Positions 8,873 to 16,960 of a DNA stretch of 64,000 bases are shown in pieces. The DNA lies in the NCBI RefSeq assembly GCF_900110105.1, contig NZ_FOCL01000018.1, positions 1 to 64,000 of the forward strand, read 5' to 3'. A program made the translations under genes and the position numbers. This DNA is from Mucilaginibacter gossypiicola (GTDB lineage: Bacteria; Bacteroidota; Bacteroidia; Sphingobacteriales; Sphingobacteriaceae). Position 1 is the stretch's first letter. Each line of letters begins with the position of its first letter. Below the pieces are notes generated by a model. That model had not been told where the DNA came from. It searched no databases and saw only the letters and a program-made list of their open reading frames with translations.

Positions 8873-10219
8873 ATGAAACACATTCTCCCATTTATCCTCC
8901 TCATCCTAACCCTCCCGGCCACCGCGCAAACCATCGTAAAACAGGATGCTGGTATTAAACAAATGGTTGATGAGGTATCAGCCAAAAACATTGAGGCAAC
9001 CATTCGCAAGCTGGTGAGCTTTAAAAGCAGGCATACGCTGAGCGATACCACCAGTAAAACCACGGGCAGCGGCGCGGCCCGCAACTGGATCAAAGCTGAA
9101 ATGGAGAAATATGCTGCGGAATCCAGTGGGAGGATGACCGTTCAGTTTGATACTTTCACACAGCCCAAAAGTCAGCGCGTTGATAAACCTATCAAATTAA
9201 AAAATGTACTGGCCATATTAAAAGGTACAGATGCTAATGACAACCGGGTATACCTGGTTTCAGGGCATTACGATTCGCGGATTAACGATGTGATGGATGC
9301 CAACGGTGTTGAACCCGGAGCCAATGATGATGCTTCGGGCACGGCACTTTCGATGGAATTGGCCAAGGTGATGGCTAAACGGTCGTTCCCGGCTACTATT
9401 ATTTTCATGACGGTGGTTGGCGAAGAACAAGGGCTTTACGGATCGGCCAATGTTGCCAGACGGGCCAAAGCCGAAAACTGGAATGTGGATGCCATGCTGA
9501 ATAATGACATCGTAGGCAATACCTACGGCATGGAAACCGACCTGAAGGACAACCGCAGTGTAAGGGTTTTTAGTGATGGTGTGCCTACCGCTGCTACGGA
9601 CAAACAAGTGGCAGCGCTAAAATCGTTAGGTGGCGAAAACGATAGTCCGTCGAGGCAGCTGGCACGATATACCAAAGAAATTGGGGAGCGCTATGTTGAT
9701 CAATTGGATGTAAAGCTTATTTACCGGCGCGACCGTTACCTGCGCGGCGGTGATCACCTGCCATTTTTAGAACAGGGCTTTACTGCCGTAAGGTTTACTG
9801 AAATGAACGAGAACTTCAATCGCCAGCATCAAAACATCCGCACTGAAAACGGCATTGAATACGGCGACCTTCCCGATTTTGTCGATTTTACTTATGTACA
9901 AAAGGTGGCCCGCATGAACCTTTCGGTATTAGCAAATCTTGCTTCAGCACCTGCCGAGCCTCAAAGTGTGGGTATAATAACAAGCGATCTGACCAACAAA
10001 ACCAGGCTAAAATGGGAAGCTCCTGCAACAGGTAAAAAACCAGCCGGTTATTATGTGTTAATGCGTGAAACCATCAGCCCTTATTGGGGAAAGAAGTTTT
10101 ATGTGCCCGATACTTCGGCTACGTTGAATTATTCAAAGGATAATTACTTTTTCGCGGTACAGTCGGTTGATGCGGATGGGCATGAAAGTTTACCTGTAAT
10201 TCCGAAGCCTGTTAAATAA
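8873..10219 (+). CDS. Secreted M28 family zinc metallopeptidase (aminopeptidase-like)
   Basis: 448 aa with a signal peptide (cleavage near residue 19, PATAQ). The M28 zinc ligands and catalytic residues can be seen in order: GHYDSR (His132, Asp134), GANDDASG (Asp152/153), VVGEEQG (Glu184/185), NNDIVGN (Asp212) and GGDHLPF (His295). These are all needed for a co-catalytic two-zinc aminopeptidase. The last ~90 residues (about 360-448, beginning near KTRLKWEAP) look like a fibronectin type III-like domain. It probably digests peptides in the periplasm or outside the cell. A small membrane-protein gene follows after only 11 bases and is probably cotranscribed. Confidence 0.85.
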   Translation: MKHILPFILLILTLPATAQTIVKQDAGIKQMVDEVSAKNIEATIRKLVSFKSRHTLSDTTSKTTGSGAARNWIKAEMEKYAAESSGRMTVQFDTFTQPKSQRVDKPIKLKNVLAILKGTDANDNRVYLVSGHYDSRINDVMDANGVEPGANDDASGTALSMELAKVMAKRSFPATIIFMTVVGEEQGLYGSANVARRAKAENWNVDAMLNNDIVGNTYGMETDLKDNRSVRVFSDGVPTAATDKQVAALKSLGGENDSPSRQLARYTKEIGERYVDQLDVKLIYRRDRYLRGGDHLPFLEQGFTAVRFTEMNENFNRQHQNIRTENGIEYGDLPDFVDFTYVQKVARMNLSVLANLASAPAEPQSVGIITSDLTNKTRLKWEAPATGKKPAGYYVLMRETISPYWGKKFYVPDTSATLNYSKDNYFFAVQSVDADGHESLPVIPKPVK

Positions 10220-10230
10220 GCCCGAAACTC

Positions 10231-10794
10231 ATGTCAAATATTTACTCGTTCATTGATGCCTTTTTTATGGGCCTAAGGATTTTTATTCCTTTCCTCGTCT
10301 TATTTAAATTCTCAAAGCTTCTTAACAACAAGATAGATACCAACACGCTGACCACCGCAACAAACTTACTGCTACTTCTGGCGGCAACGAGCAATCTGAT
10401 ATTTTTTGTTTCGGAAATATTTGCGGCATACTACTCACAAAACAACTATGAACAAATAGCGGTGGCTAACCGTATTTTTGGCCCATATTGGTTTGCACCT
10501 GCAATTCAGGCTTTTATTTATTTCTTGCTTCCGCAAATGATGTGGATTAAAAAAGCGCGGACATCGATCGTATCAACAATAGTTTGGGCTGGGCCGGCTT
10601 ATCTGTTAATGGCGATAATATATTATTCCGAACACTCTGGTTACATGACTGGCTTTGAACCGACCATAAATTTACTCGCCTATTTAAAATCGCTGATCAT
10701 TTTTTTATCGTTACTGACAGCTGTATATTTTGTGCTTTTAAAGCAAAGAAGCCGCATTATTCCAAAACAACAGGCCAACTCAACTAATCTCTAA
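10231..10794 (+). CDS. Hypothetical integral membrane protein, about five helices
   Basis: 187 aa, with hydrophobic segments near residues 12-27, 43-65, 86-106, 114-132 and 150-170, and a basic C-terminal tail (KQRSRIIPKQQ). No family is recognised. It lies 11 bases after the M28 peptidase stop, which suggests one transcript, but no functional link can be read from the sequence. The end of the gene runs into a short 'tctaacctcc' type repeat that is also found inverted after the GH3 gene (about 4499-4526). Confidence 0.6.
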   Translation: MSNIYSFIDAFFMGLRIFIPFLVLFKFSKLLNNKIDTNTLTTATNLLLLLAATSNLIFFVSEIFAAYYSQNNYEQIAVANRIFGPYWFAPAIQAFIYFLLPQMMWIKKARTSIVSTIVWAGPAYLLMAIIYYSEHSGYMTGFEPTINLLAYLKSLIIFLSLLTAVYFVLLKQRSRIIPKQQANSTNL

Positions 10795-10818
10795 CCTCCA
10801 GCCTCTAATCACTAACAG

Positions 10819-11619
10819 CTACTTCACACTCTTACGCTGCACAATAAAATATCCGGCAATAAATACCACCAGGGCTACAGCCATGCTTACAAAAACATCT
10901 TTGGTAAAAACGTCAATTTGTAATGGGTTAGATGGATCGCCATGATTGTTTTTTAGCATACTGCTGATAGCTGCCATGGGGTGTGCATATGGAAATAAAT
11001 AACTATACTCCCAACCTTTTGTAGCTGCCACAACACCAGCTATAGTACATATAAAACCGATACCCATCGGCTTCAAAAAATCGGCCCAGAAAAGGCTAAG
11101 CAAAAACTGGATAGAAAGGATCCCCAACGACGATAAAAACAGCTTAAAATAAATCTGCGCCAGTTCCTTTTCCATGTGGAAATTATCGAACCGCAACTCA
11201 GGCTTTACTATGCTTAGCAGGTTTCCAAAACCAATAGTGAACAACACAAATAAGGCAAGGCAAATAAATACCAGGAAAACTGCGTAAAAAAACTTTGCCG
11301 CATAAACCGACCAGCGTGGGATTGGCAGGTTAAACAACGTTTTCCATGTGTCGGCTCTGTGTTCGATGCTATTTACGGAGTAGGCAATAAAGATGATATA
11401 AATTGGCAATATTAACGAACCCATGACAGCCAAAATAGCACCCGCAAACTGTAGCCAAAGCATCATTGGCGGCAATGATAGCAACTTTTCACTTTTGGTA
11501 TAAAACCCGGCAAACAGCAAAACACCTATCAGCAAAGGCAGTATAACAGAGGCCCAAAAGCCAAGTGTTTTACGGCTTTTATAAAACTCCGAACGGAACG
11601 ATAGTATAAATCCTTTCAT
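10819..11619 (-). CDS. ABC-2 type transporter permease (BcrB-like)
   Basis: 266 aa, with about six hydrophobic segments starting at LGFWASVILPLLIGVLLFAG and ending with VFIAGYFIVQRKSVK. The N-terminus FRSEFYKSRKTLGFW is typical of ABC-2 permeases in bacitracin or lantibiotic resistance exporters. It starts 4 bases after the stop of the ATPase gene, so the two form a translationally close pair and almost certainly one exporter in the inner membrane. The substrate is unknown. It could be an antimicrobial peptide, but the family also includes general efflux systems. Confidence 0.78.
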   Translation of the reverse strand: MKGFILSFRSEFYKSRKTLGFWASVILPLLIGVLLFAGFYTKSEKLLSLPPMMLWLQFAGAILAVMGSLILPIYIIFIAYSVNSIEHRADTWKTLFNLPIPRWSVYAAKFFYAVFLVFICLALFVLFTIGFGNLLSIVKPELRFDNFHMEKELAQIYFKLFLSSLGILSIQFLLSLFWADFLKPMGIGFICTIAGVVAATKGWEYSYLFPYAHPMAAISSMLKNNHGDPSNPLQIDVFTKDVFVSMAVALVVFIAGYFIVQRKSVK

Positions 11620-11622
11620 GGT

Positions 11623-12522
11623 TTAGGCGCGTTGGGTAATATCTAAAAATAGTTTTTCGAGGTCTTTTTGTTGTTTGCTGATGCTGTAAACCGTTTGTCC
11701 GTTTTGGTTGAGCAACGCATTGATTTCGCCCATTTGTTGTTTGGAGATGTAGGGTACCAGTAAATGTTCATCAGTTACGTCGGTTACGTTGAAATGATTG
11801 CGCCTTAATAAATTGGCAGCATCAACCGTATTTTCTGATTCAACGCGTACCAGCGGTTTACTGATGGCCTGCAGATCGGCTATACTGCCCTGAAAAAGCA
11901 TAGCGCCATTGTTGATGATACCCACATGGGTAGCCATCCGTTCAATTTCACCCAATAGATGGCTTGATATGAAAACGGTTTTACCGTGTTGGGCAACCAG
12001 TTTCTTCAGCAACTCGCGGATCTCAATAATGCCATTGGGGTCCAACCCGTTGGTAGGCTCATCTAAAATTAACAATTTAGGATCGGCCAGCAGGGCCAGT
12101 GCAATACCAAGGCGTTGCTTCATCCCTAATGAATACTGCCCGGCTTTTTTATTGGCAGCATTAGTTAGCTGCACAAGGTCAAGCATGTCTTCAACGCGCT
12201 TAGCAGGCACCTGTAACAATAAGGCCCTGTTTAATAAATTTTCTTTCCCGGTTAAATGTTGATATAATGCAGGTTGCTCAATAAGCGAGCCTATTTGCGA
12301 AAGTATGTTGATACGGTTTGTTTTGATATCCTGCTCAAAGATGTGGATGTTGCCTGCATCAGGTTTTAGCAGGTTAAGCAGGAGTTTGATGGTAGTGGTT
12401 TTCCCGGCACCATTGGGGCCGAGAAAACCATATATGCTTCCTTCAGGAACTTGCAGCGCCAGCGATTTAACTACCTGCTGCTTACCAAAGGTGAAGGAAA
12501 GCCCTTCGGTTTTAATTACCAT
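11623..12522 (-). CDS. ABC transporter ATP-binding protein (BcrA-like)
   Basis: 299 aa. Walker A GPNGAGKT is at 35-42, the signature loop SLGMKQR at 131-137, Walker B LLILDEP at 150-156 with catalytic Glu155, and the switch His in SSHLLG. A C-terminal extension of about 80 residues after residue 215 is usual in the DrrA/BcrA subfamily. It energises the adjacent ABC-2 permease. Its ATG overlaps the stop of the upstream small membrane gene by 7 bases, which points to translational coupling within a three-gene operon (small protein, ATPase, permease). Confidence 0.85.
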   Translation of the reverse strand: MVIKTEGLSFTFGKQQVVKSLALQVPEGSIYGFLGPNGAGKTTTIKLLLNLLKPDAGNIHIFEQDIKTNRINILSQIGSLIEQPALYQHLTGKENLLNRALLLQVPAKRVEDMLDLVQLTNAANKKAGQYSLGMKQRLGIALALLADPKLLILDEPTNGLDPNGIIEIRELLKKLVAQHGKTVFISSHLLGEIERMATHVGIINNGAMLFQGSIADLQAISKPLVRVESENTVDAANLLRRNHFNVTDVTDEHLLVPYISKQQMGEINALLNQNGQTVYSISKQQKDLEKLFLDITQRA

Positions 12523-12725
12523 ATATTATTTTTTGCTACTGAGCAAACGGTTTTAACCATTACAAAACCTTTATGAAACAATGAGGTAGCATGTACTGCT
12601 GTGCGGCCAATTATTGCTGTTTCCTTTTTTTGCTCGAACTGGTAGCTTACTCCCAAAATAAGGGCAAACATTACCGGGATCAATAACATGATAAAAGGAT
12701 TTGAATTTTTGATAAGCGTTTTCAT
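12516..12725 (-). CDS. Small single-pass membrane protein at the head of the ABC exporter operon
   Basis: 69 aa from ATG 12725. One hydrophobic helix (NPFIMLLIPVMFALILGVSY, about residues 9-28) is followed by a mostly polar tail with QFEQKKETA. An upstream Met (12761) exists, but the added residues are Cys-rich and unlike a start. The stop overlaps the ATPase start by 7 bases, so it is very likely translated with it. It could be an accessory or sensing subunit of the exporter; no family is recognised. Confidence 0.55.
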   Translation of the reverse strand: MKTLIKNSNPFIMLLIPVMFALILGVSYQFEQKKETAIIGRTAVHATSLFHKGFVMVKTVCSVAKNNIW

Positions 12726-12806
12726 TGTGAGTGGTGATTTTATACAACAAAGGAATATCAAAAAAATAACCTGCTAAAATCATTTAGACCAACACACTTT
12801 GTTTAT

Positions 12807-12866
12807 AGATGAACGGTTTTCTGCCTCTTTTAACCTGTTCATCGATAATAAAAGCCAGTTCATCGA
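12807..12866 (+). promoter_or_regulatory. Repeated GTTCATC motifs, candidate LytTR operator
   Basis: GTTCATCGA occurs at 12837-12845 and again at 12858-12866, exactly 21 bases (two helical turns) apart. An inverted copy, GATGAAC, is at 12808-12814. Direct repeats at two-turn spacing are the usual layout of LytTR-domain binding sites. The site lies about 100 bases before a LytS-type kinase gene whose operon also encodes a LytTR regulator, so autoregulation is a reasonable inference. Confidence 0.4.
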
Positions 12867-12966
12867 AAAAAAGGGGCGCTATATATAAATAACAGGCTGA
12901 TATCATTATCAAAATATTAAATTAGATGCCACACCCATACATAAAAAAGGGATATAAAAACAGCGA

Positions 12967-14022
12967 ATGGAGGCTTCATTACCATTACCGAAATCCAGAA
13001 CAGGCATCAAAACTGCATGGATAATTTTTTGGCACCTGTTTTTCTGGACGGCCATTATATCCTTTTTTGTTTTTTTGGCGAGGCTTAACGATGCAATGCT
13101 CAGTACCAAGGAGTTACTGGTAATATTTTTGCTTTATCCTACTATCAACATCAGCCTGTTTTATCTTAACTACCTGGTTTTCATACCAAAATTCCTTAAT
13201 AAAAAACGCTATTGGCAATACGCTACTTTTGTGCTCACAAGCATCATCATTTACGGCGTAGCCAAATACGGTGTAGGCCTTTTATTTAAGGAGATAGTAT
13301 TGGTGCACCAAAAAGGTCATGTTACCGGTTTCGCCACCTATTTCTACAGTAGTATTTTCACCAGCCTGATATTTGTATTTTTAAGCACTGCGCTAAAATT
13401 CAGTACCGACTGGTTCCTGAACGAACGGATCCAGCGCGACCTGGAAAACCAGCGCCTGATTGCCGAGCTTGCTTTCCTGAAATCACAGATCAATCCGCAT
13501 TTCTTGTTCAATTCCTTAAACAGTATCTATTCGCTGGCCTATCAGCGTTCTGAAACTACTCCCGAGGCTATCTTGAAGCTTTCGGAAATTATGCGCTACA
13601 TGCTTTACGAGTGTAATGATAGCAAGGTTGATTTGAGTAAAGAGCTCCAATACCTGCAAAACTATATCGACCTGCAAAAGATCCGTTTCGGCAGTAAAGC
13701 GTTTATTGATTTTAAGGTAGATGGCAATATTACCGATCAAAAAATAGAGCCATTGCTGCTGATTGCTTTTATTGAAAACGCTTTTAAGCATGGCGTTGCC
13801 AATGATATCAACTCGCCTATAAAACTGCTTATTAACGTAGCGGATGGCAAACTGCATTTCTACATCCAAAACAAAAAGCATAACAATAACCGTGATGCGG
13901 TTGGGGGCATTGGGTTGATCAACGTACAGCGGCGGCTCGACCTCCTCTACCCCAACAGATATTCTTTAAACATTAGGGATGAAGAATATACCTATACCTG
14001 CGAATTATCAATAGATTTATAG
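12967..14022 (+). CDS. LytS/YehU-type membrane sensor histidine kinase
   Basis: 351 aa. Four hydrophobic segments (about residues 20-40, 54-72, 86-106 and 125-145) anchor it in the inner membrane. They are followed by a coiled stretch and the His_kinase domain (PF06580) with QINPHFLFNSLNSIY, where His178 is the predicted phospho-acceptor. The ATP-binding N-box is in IAFIENAFKHG, and a short HATPase region ends the protein with IGLINVQRRL. It should phosphorylate the LytTR regulator encoded at 15430. A DUF1080 gene separates the two, an unusual arrangement. Gaps of 18 and 54 bases suggest a single transcript. The signal sensed is unknown. Confidence 0.85.
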   Translation: MEASLPLPKSRTGIKTAWIIFWHLFFWTAIISFFVFLARLNDAMLSTKELLVIFLLYPTINISLFYLNYLVFIPKFLNKKRYWQYATFVLTSIIIYGVAKYGVGLLFKEIVLVHQKGHVTGFATYFYSSIFTSLIFVFLSTALKFSTDWFLNERIQRDLENQRLIAELAFLKSQINPHFLFNSLNSIYSLAYQRSETTPEAILKLSEIMRYMLYECNDSKVDLSKELQYLQNYIDLQKIRFGSKAFIDFKVDGNITDQKIEPLLLIAFIENAFKHGVANDINSPIKLLINVADGKLHFYIQNKKHNNNRDAVGGIGLINVQRRLDLLYPNRYSLNIRDEEYTYTCELSIDL

Positions 14023-14040
14023 TTATAACCCATTATAACC

Positions 14041-15375
14041 ATGACCTATCTGAAAAATTTACTCCCAGTCTTGTTTTTTGCAGCTTCGGCTATTGCAGCA
14101 TCTGCGCAAACCGATCCTAAAGCAACTGAAGTTTGGGATCCGGAACCTGAAGTGGTTTTACCGGGTGTTGGCAATAAAGCTCCATCTGACGCTATTATTT
14201 TGTTTGATGGCAAAAACCTGGATAAGTGGACAGATCAGAAAGGGAACAAACCGGGCTGGATAGTAAAGGATGGCATTGTAACAGTTAAGCCGGGCAGCGG
14301 CTCCATCATCACCAAACAAAACTTTGCCGATTGCCAACTCCATATCGAATGGCGCACACCTGCTATTGTTAAAGGCGAAGGCCAGGAACGCGGCAACAGC
14401 GGTGTGATTATGCAAAGCCGTTACGAACTACAGATTCTTGATAGTTATAAAAACCGCACCTACTCAAACGGACAGGCCGGATCCATTTACAAACAATATG
14501 TTCCGCAGGTAAACGCCTCGCTTAAACCGGGCGAGTGGCAAAAGTATGATATCATTTATACCGCCCCACGCTTTAATATAGATAGTTCAGTTAAAACACC
14601 TGCTTATATTACGGTATTGCATAATGGTGTACTGGTTCAAAACCATGTAGCTGTAAAAGGTACAGTAGCCCACGTTGGTCAGCCTAAATATCAAAAACAT
14701 GCCTTTGCACTACCGCTGTTATTACAGGAGCATGAATTCCCGGTATCGTTCCGCAATATCTGGATCAGGGAGCTTGGTGTTCAAAAGCTGTTGAACGGCA
14801 AGGATAAAAAAGGCTGGTATACTTACCTGGATACTTTGGGTAAGGATAATGATGTGCATAATAACTTCGCCATCGAAAACGGTATGGTACACGTAATGGG
14901 TAAATACTTTGGTTATATGGCCACCAAAAAGTCATACGATAATTATTACCTGAAAGTGGTATTTAAGTGGGGAACCAAACAATATCACCCACGCGAAAAG
15001 GGAGCACGCGACGCAGGCATTTTATGTCATTTTGGCGAAGGTGATAAAGATGTGGTATGGCCGAGGTCAATTGAATGCCAGATCCAGGAAGGCGATTGCG
15101 GCGATATCTGGTGCGTACAGCATACCAGCGTTGTTACACCCAATAAATCGGCTATTGAGTGGGATCAGCAGCGTGTTTACCGAACCGCCAATTTTGAAAA
15201 CCCGCGCGGCGAATGGAATACTATTGAAATTATTTGCAACGGTAATCAGATTGAGCATTATGTTAACGGGCACCGGGTAAACTGGGGAGTAGCCTCTTTA
15301 TCGCATGGCCGCATCCTGTTACAGTCGGAAGGGGCCGAAATCTGGTATAAATCTGTTGAATTGACACCGTTATAA
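14041..15375 (+). CDS. Secreted tandem DUF1080 (3-keto-disaccharide hydrolase-like) protein
   Basis: 444 aa with a signal peptide (cleaved near residue 23, ASAQT). It contains two copies of the DUF1080/PF06439 concanavalin-like fold. The first, about 48-235, starts with AIILFDGKNLDKWTDQ. The second, about 247-443, starts with KLLNGKDKKGWYTYL. The family includes 3-keto-glycoside hydrolases of Bacteroidota; activity here is inferred from family only. The gene sits between a LytS kinase and its presumed LytTR partner in the same direction, 18 bases after the kinase stop. It is probably cotranscribed and perhaps also regulated by the pair. Confidence 0.8.
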   Translation: MTYLKNLLPVLFFAASAIAASAQTDPKATEVWDPEPEVVLPGVGNKAPSDAIILFDGKNLDKWTDQKGNKPGWIVKDGIVTVKPGSGSIITKQNFADCQLHIEWRTPAIVKGEGQERGNSGVIMQSRYELQILDSYKNRTYSNGQAGSIYKQYVPQVNASLKPGEWQKYDIIYTAPRFNIDSSVKTPAYITVLHNGVLVQNHVAVKGTVAHVGQPKYQKHAFALPLLLQEHEFPVSFRNIWIRELGVQKLLNGKDKKGWYTYLDTLGKDNDVHNNFAIENGMVHVMGKYFGYMATKKSYDNYYLKVVFKWGTKQYHPREKGARDAGILCHFGEGDKDVVWPRSIECQIQEGDCGDIWCVQHTSVVTPNKSAIEWDQQRVYRTANFENPRGEWNTIEIICNGNQIEHYVNGHRVNWGVASLSHGRILLQSEGAEIWYKSVELTPL

Positions 15376-15429
15376 CAAAACAGCACATTAAAAAATTTAG
15401 AATAACCATTATTACATTATTTTTACGCT

Positions 15430-16167
15430 ATGATCAGATGTTTGGTAGTTGACGATGAGCCTTTGGCGCTGCATATTTTGGAAGACTATATCTCCAAGAT
15501 GCCTTTTTTGCAATTGGTTAAAGCTACAACCAACCCTATCGAGGCGCTCACCATGGTTCAGGCGGCCGAAGCCGACCTGGTATTTTTAGATGTGCAGATG
15601 CCAGAGCTAACCGGCATCCAATTTTTGAAAATTGCCAACGGCAAGGCTAAAGTTATTTTAACCACGGCCTACCCGCAATACGCGCTTGAAGGTTATGAAC
15701 TTGATGTGGTTGATTACCTGTTAAAGCCCATCGCGTTTGACCGTTTCTTTAAATCTGTTCAAAAAGCTCAAAGTATTATCCAGCCGGTGGCAGCCAAACC
15801 ACAGCAGGTAGTTGTACAGGCCGAACCCGTGCAACAGGACGATTTTTCGACTGATTTTATCTTTGTAAAAACCGAGCATAAAATCCAGAAGGTTTACCTG
15901 CACGATATCATGTTTATTGAGGGCTTGAAAGATTACATCAGCATTTTCACCTCCGCCGAACGCATCATTACCCTGCAGGGCATGAAGAAGATGGAAGATG
16001 CCCTCCCCGAGAAACATTTTGTTCGGGTACATAAATCATACATTGTTGCCCTCAATAAAATAGACAGCATTGAAAGGAGCCGCATCCAGATAGGCGACAA
16101 GATCATCCCCGTAGGCGATACCTATCGAGACGAGTTTTTCAGGATGATTGAAAATAAGAATATTTAA
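15430..16167 (+). CDS. LytTR-family response regulator
   Basis: 245 aa. The receiver domain (1-120) has the acidic pocket VVDDEP and the phospho-acceptor Asp54 in VFLDVQMPE. A Gln/Val/Ala-rich linker (about 122-140) leads to a LytTR DNA-binding domain (about 145-243, FIFVKTEHKIQKV to FVRVHKSYIVALNKI). It is the likely partner of the LytS-type kinase encoded at 12967. LytTR proteins bind tandem direct repeats; a candidate pair at 21-bp spacing lies upstream of the kinase gene. Transcription probably ends in the repeat-rich region that follows. Confidence 0.88.
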   Translation: MIRCLVVDDEPLALHILEDYISKMPFLQLVKATTNPIEALTMVQAAEADLVFLDVQMPELTGIQFLKIANGKAKVILTTAYPQYALEGYELDVVDYLLKPIAFDRFFKSVQKAQSIIQPVAAKPQQVVVQAEPVQQDDFSTDFIFVKTEHKIQKVYLHDIMFIEGLKDYISIFTSAERIITLQGMKKMEDALPEKHFVRVHKSYIVALNKIDSIERSRIQIGDKIIPVGDTYRDEFFRMIENKNI

Positions 16168-16192
16168 ACTAAGCAGCTTTATCCACCGATCC

Positions 16193-16284
16193 GTCATTGC
16201 GAGGAACGAAGCAATCGCGAACTGTACAGGGGCACTTGCATAGCCACTCTGCAAGTCTGGAATTGCTTTGTTCCTTGCGATGAC
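16193..16284. repeat. REP-like palindrome 'GTCATTGCGAGGAACGAAGC', copy 1
   Basis: GTCATTGCGAGG...GCAATC (16193-16216) pairs imperfectly with GATTGC-type sequence ending in TTGCGATGAC (16259-16284). The same arm sequence recurs at 20598-20623 with a perfect partner. This widespread Bacteroidota/Proteobacteria-style palindrome has no coding capacity. Here it may act as the terminator of the LytTR operon. Confidence 0.75.
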
Positions 16285-16369
16285 ACTTTTTTAATCCCGC
16301 TTTACTGGTCGAAGTTTAGTGATAGCGTAACTTCGTTCTAAAATTATGGAAGCATCCTGCTTCCCCGCC

Positions 16370-16393
16370 GTTGTTGGTGTTGTCACCAACAAC
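16370..16393. repeat. Perfect 10-bp hairpin
   Basis: GTTGTTGGTG (16370-16379) and CACCAACAAC (16384-16393) are perfectly complementary around a TTGT loop. There is no T-run next to it on the + strand apart from tgtttttt downstream, so it could be a weak terminator or a structured repeat. Confidence 0.5.
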
Positions 16394-16627
16394 ATGTTTT
16401 TTGAATCGAAATTTAGGTGTTCAGTTTTTTAAAAACGGGTGTTCAGCTTTTAAAATTGCAAAATATAAGCAACTGATTATCAGCAGATATGTGTTCATTT
16501 TGTTTGAATGGGCAATAAGCTATAAAATTAAATTACTGATTATCAGTTAGGTTTGTTTTGGGAAAAACCGCAAGTGTTCACACTTTAAAAAGTTGAACAC
16601 CTGTTAATATAGATAGGAAGTTGTTAG

Positions 16628-16834
16628 TGGCAACACCACAGGTGTTCGGAAGATTTTTAATTCCCTCCTTGGGGAGGGGTGCGGCAGAGTTGTGTAGTGG
16701 CAGGGAGGGGTTTATGCGCCATTTCAAACGGGTAATCCTATCGGTGAAACCCCTCCCTACGCCCTCCCAAGGGAGGGAATCGCACAATCCCCAGCTTTTT
16801 TTTATTTCTTCCGAACACCTATGGTGATAACACC
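16628..16834. repeat. Composite inverted-repeat element enclosing REP-like copy B
   Basis: The outer arms (16628-16653, containing CACAGGTGTTCGGAAGA) are the imperfect reverse complement of 16807-16834 (TCTTCCGAACACCTATGG...). They enclose a nested palindrome (16655-16795) whose arms ccctccttggggagggg and ccctcccaagggaggg, and tail gaatcgcacaatccccagct, match the repeat at 8611-8728. The whole is about 207 bp with no ORF, so it looks like one mobile palindromic repeat inside or coevolving with another. Confidence 0.6.
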
Positions 16835-16960
16835 GACCATAAGCTGAGTGATAGTTTACTAAGTTTAAAGAAACCTTTACAACTTACCTATTTTAAAAAT
16901 ATATTTCATAGAAGTGTATTTTTTGTATTTTACGCGGTCATTCATCCTATAAAACACACT

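Larger units (their letters stand above)
16168..16960. other. Gene-free region rich in palindromes and GTGTTC repeats
   Basis: About 790 bases without a credible gene. It contains a 'GTCATTGCGAGG' REP palindrome (16193-16284), a perfect 7-bp hairpin GGAAGCA/TGCTTCC (16349-16365) and a perfect 10-bp hairpin (16370-16393). Several GTGTTCA-type repeats follow (about 16418-16615), and then a REP copy nested in a larger inverted repeat (16628-16834). The last 100 bases must hold the promoter of the phytochrome operon, but no clear box was identified. Confidence 0.7.
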
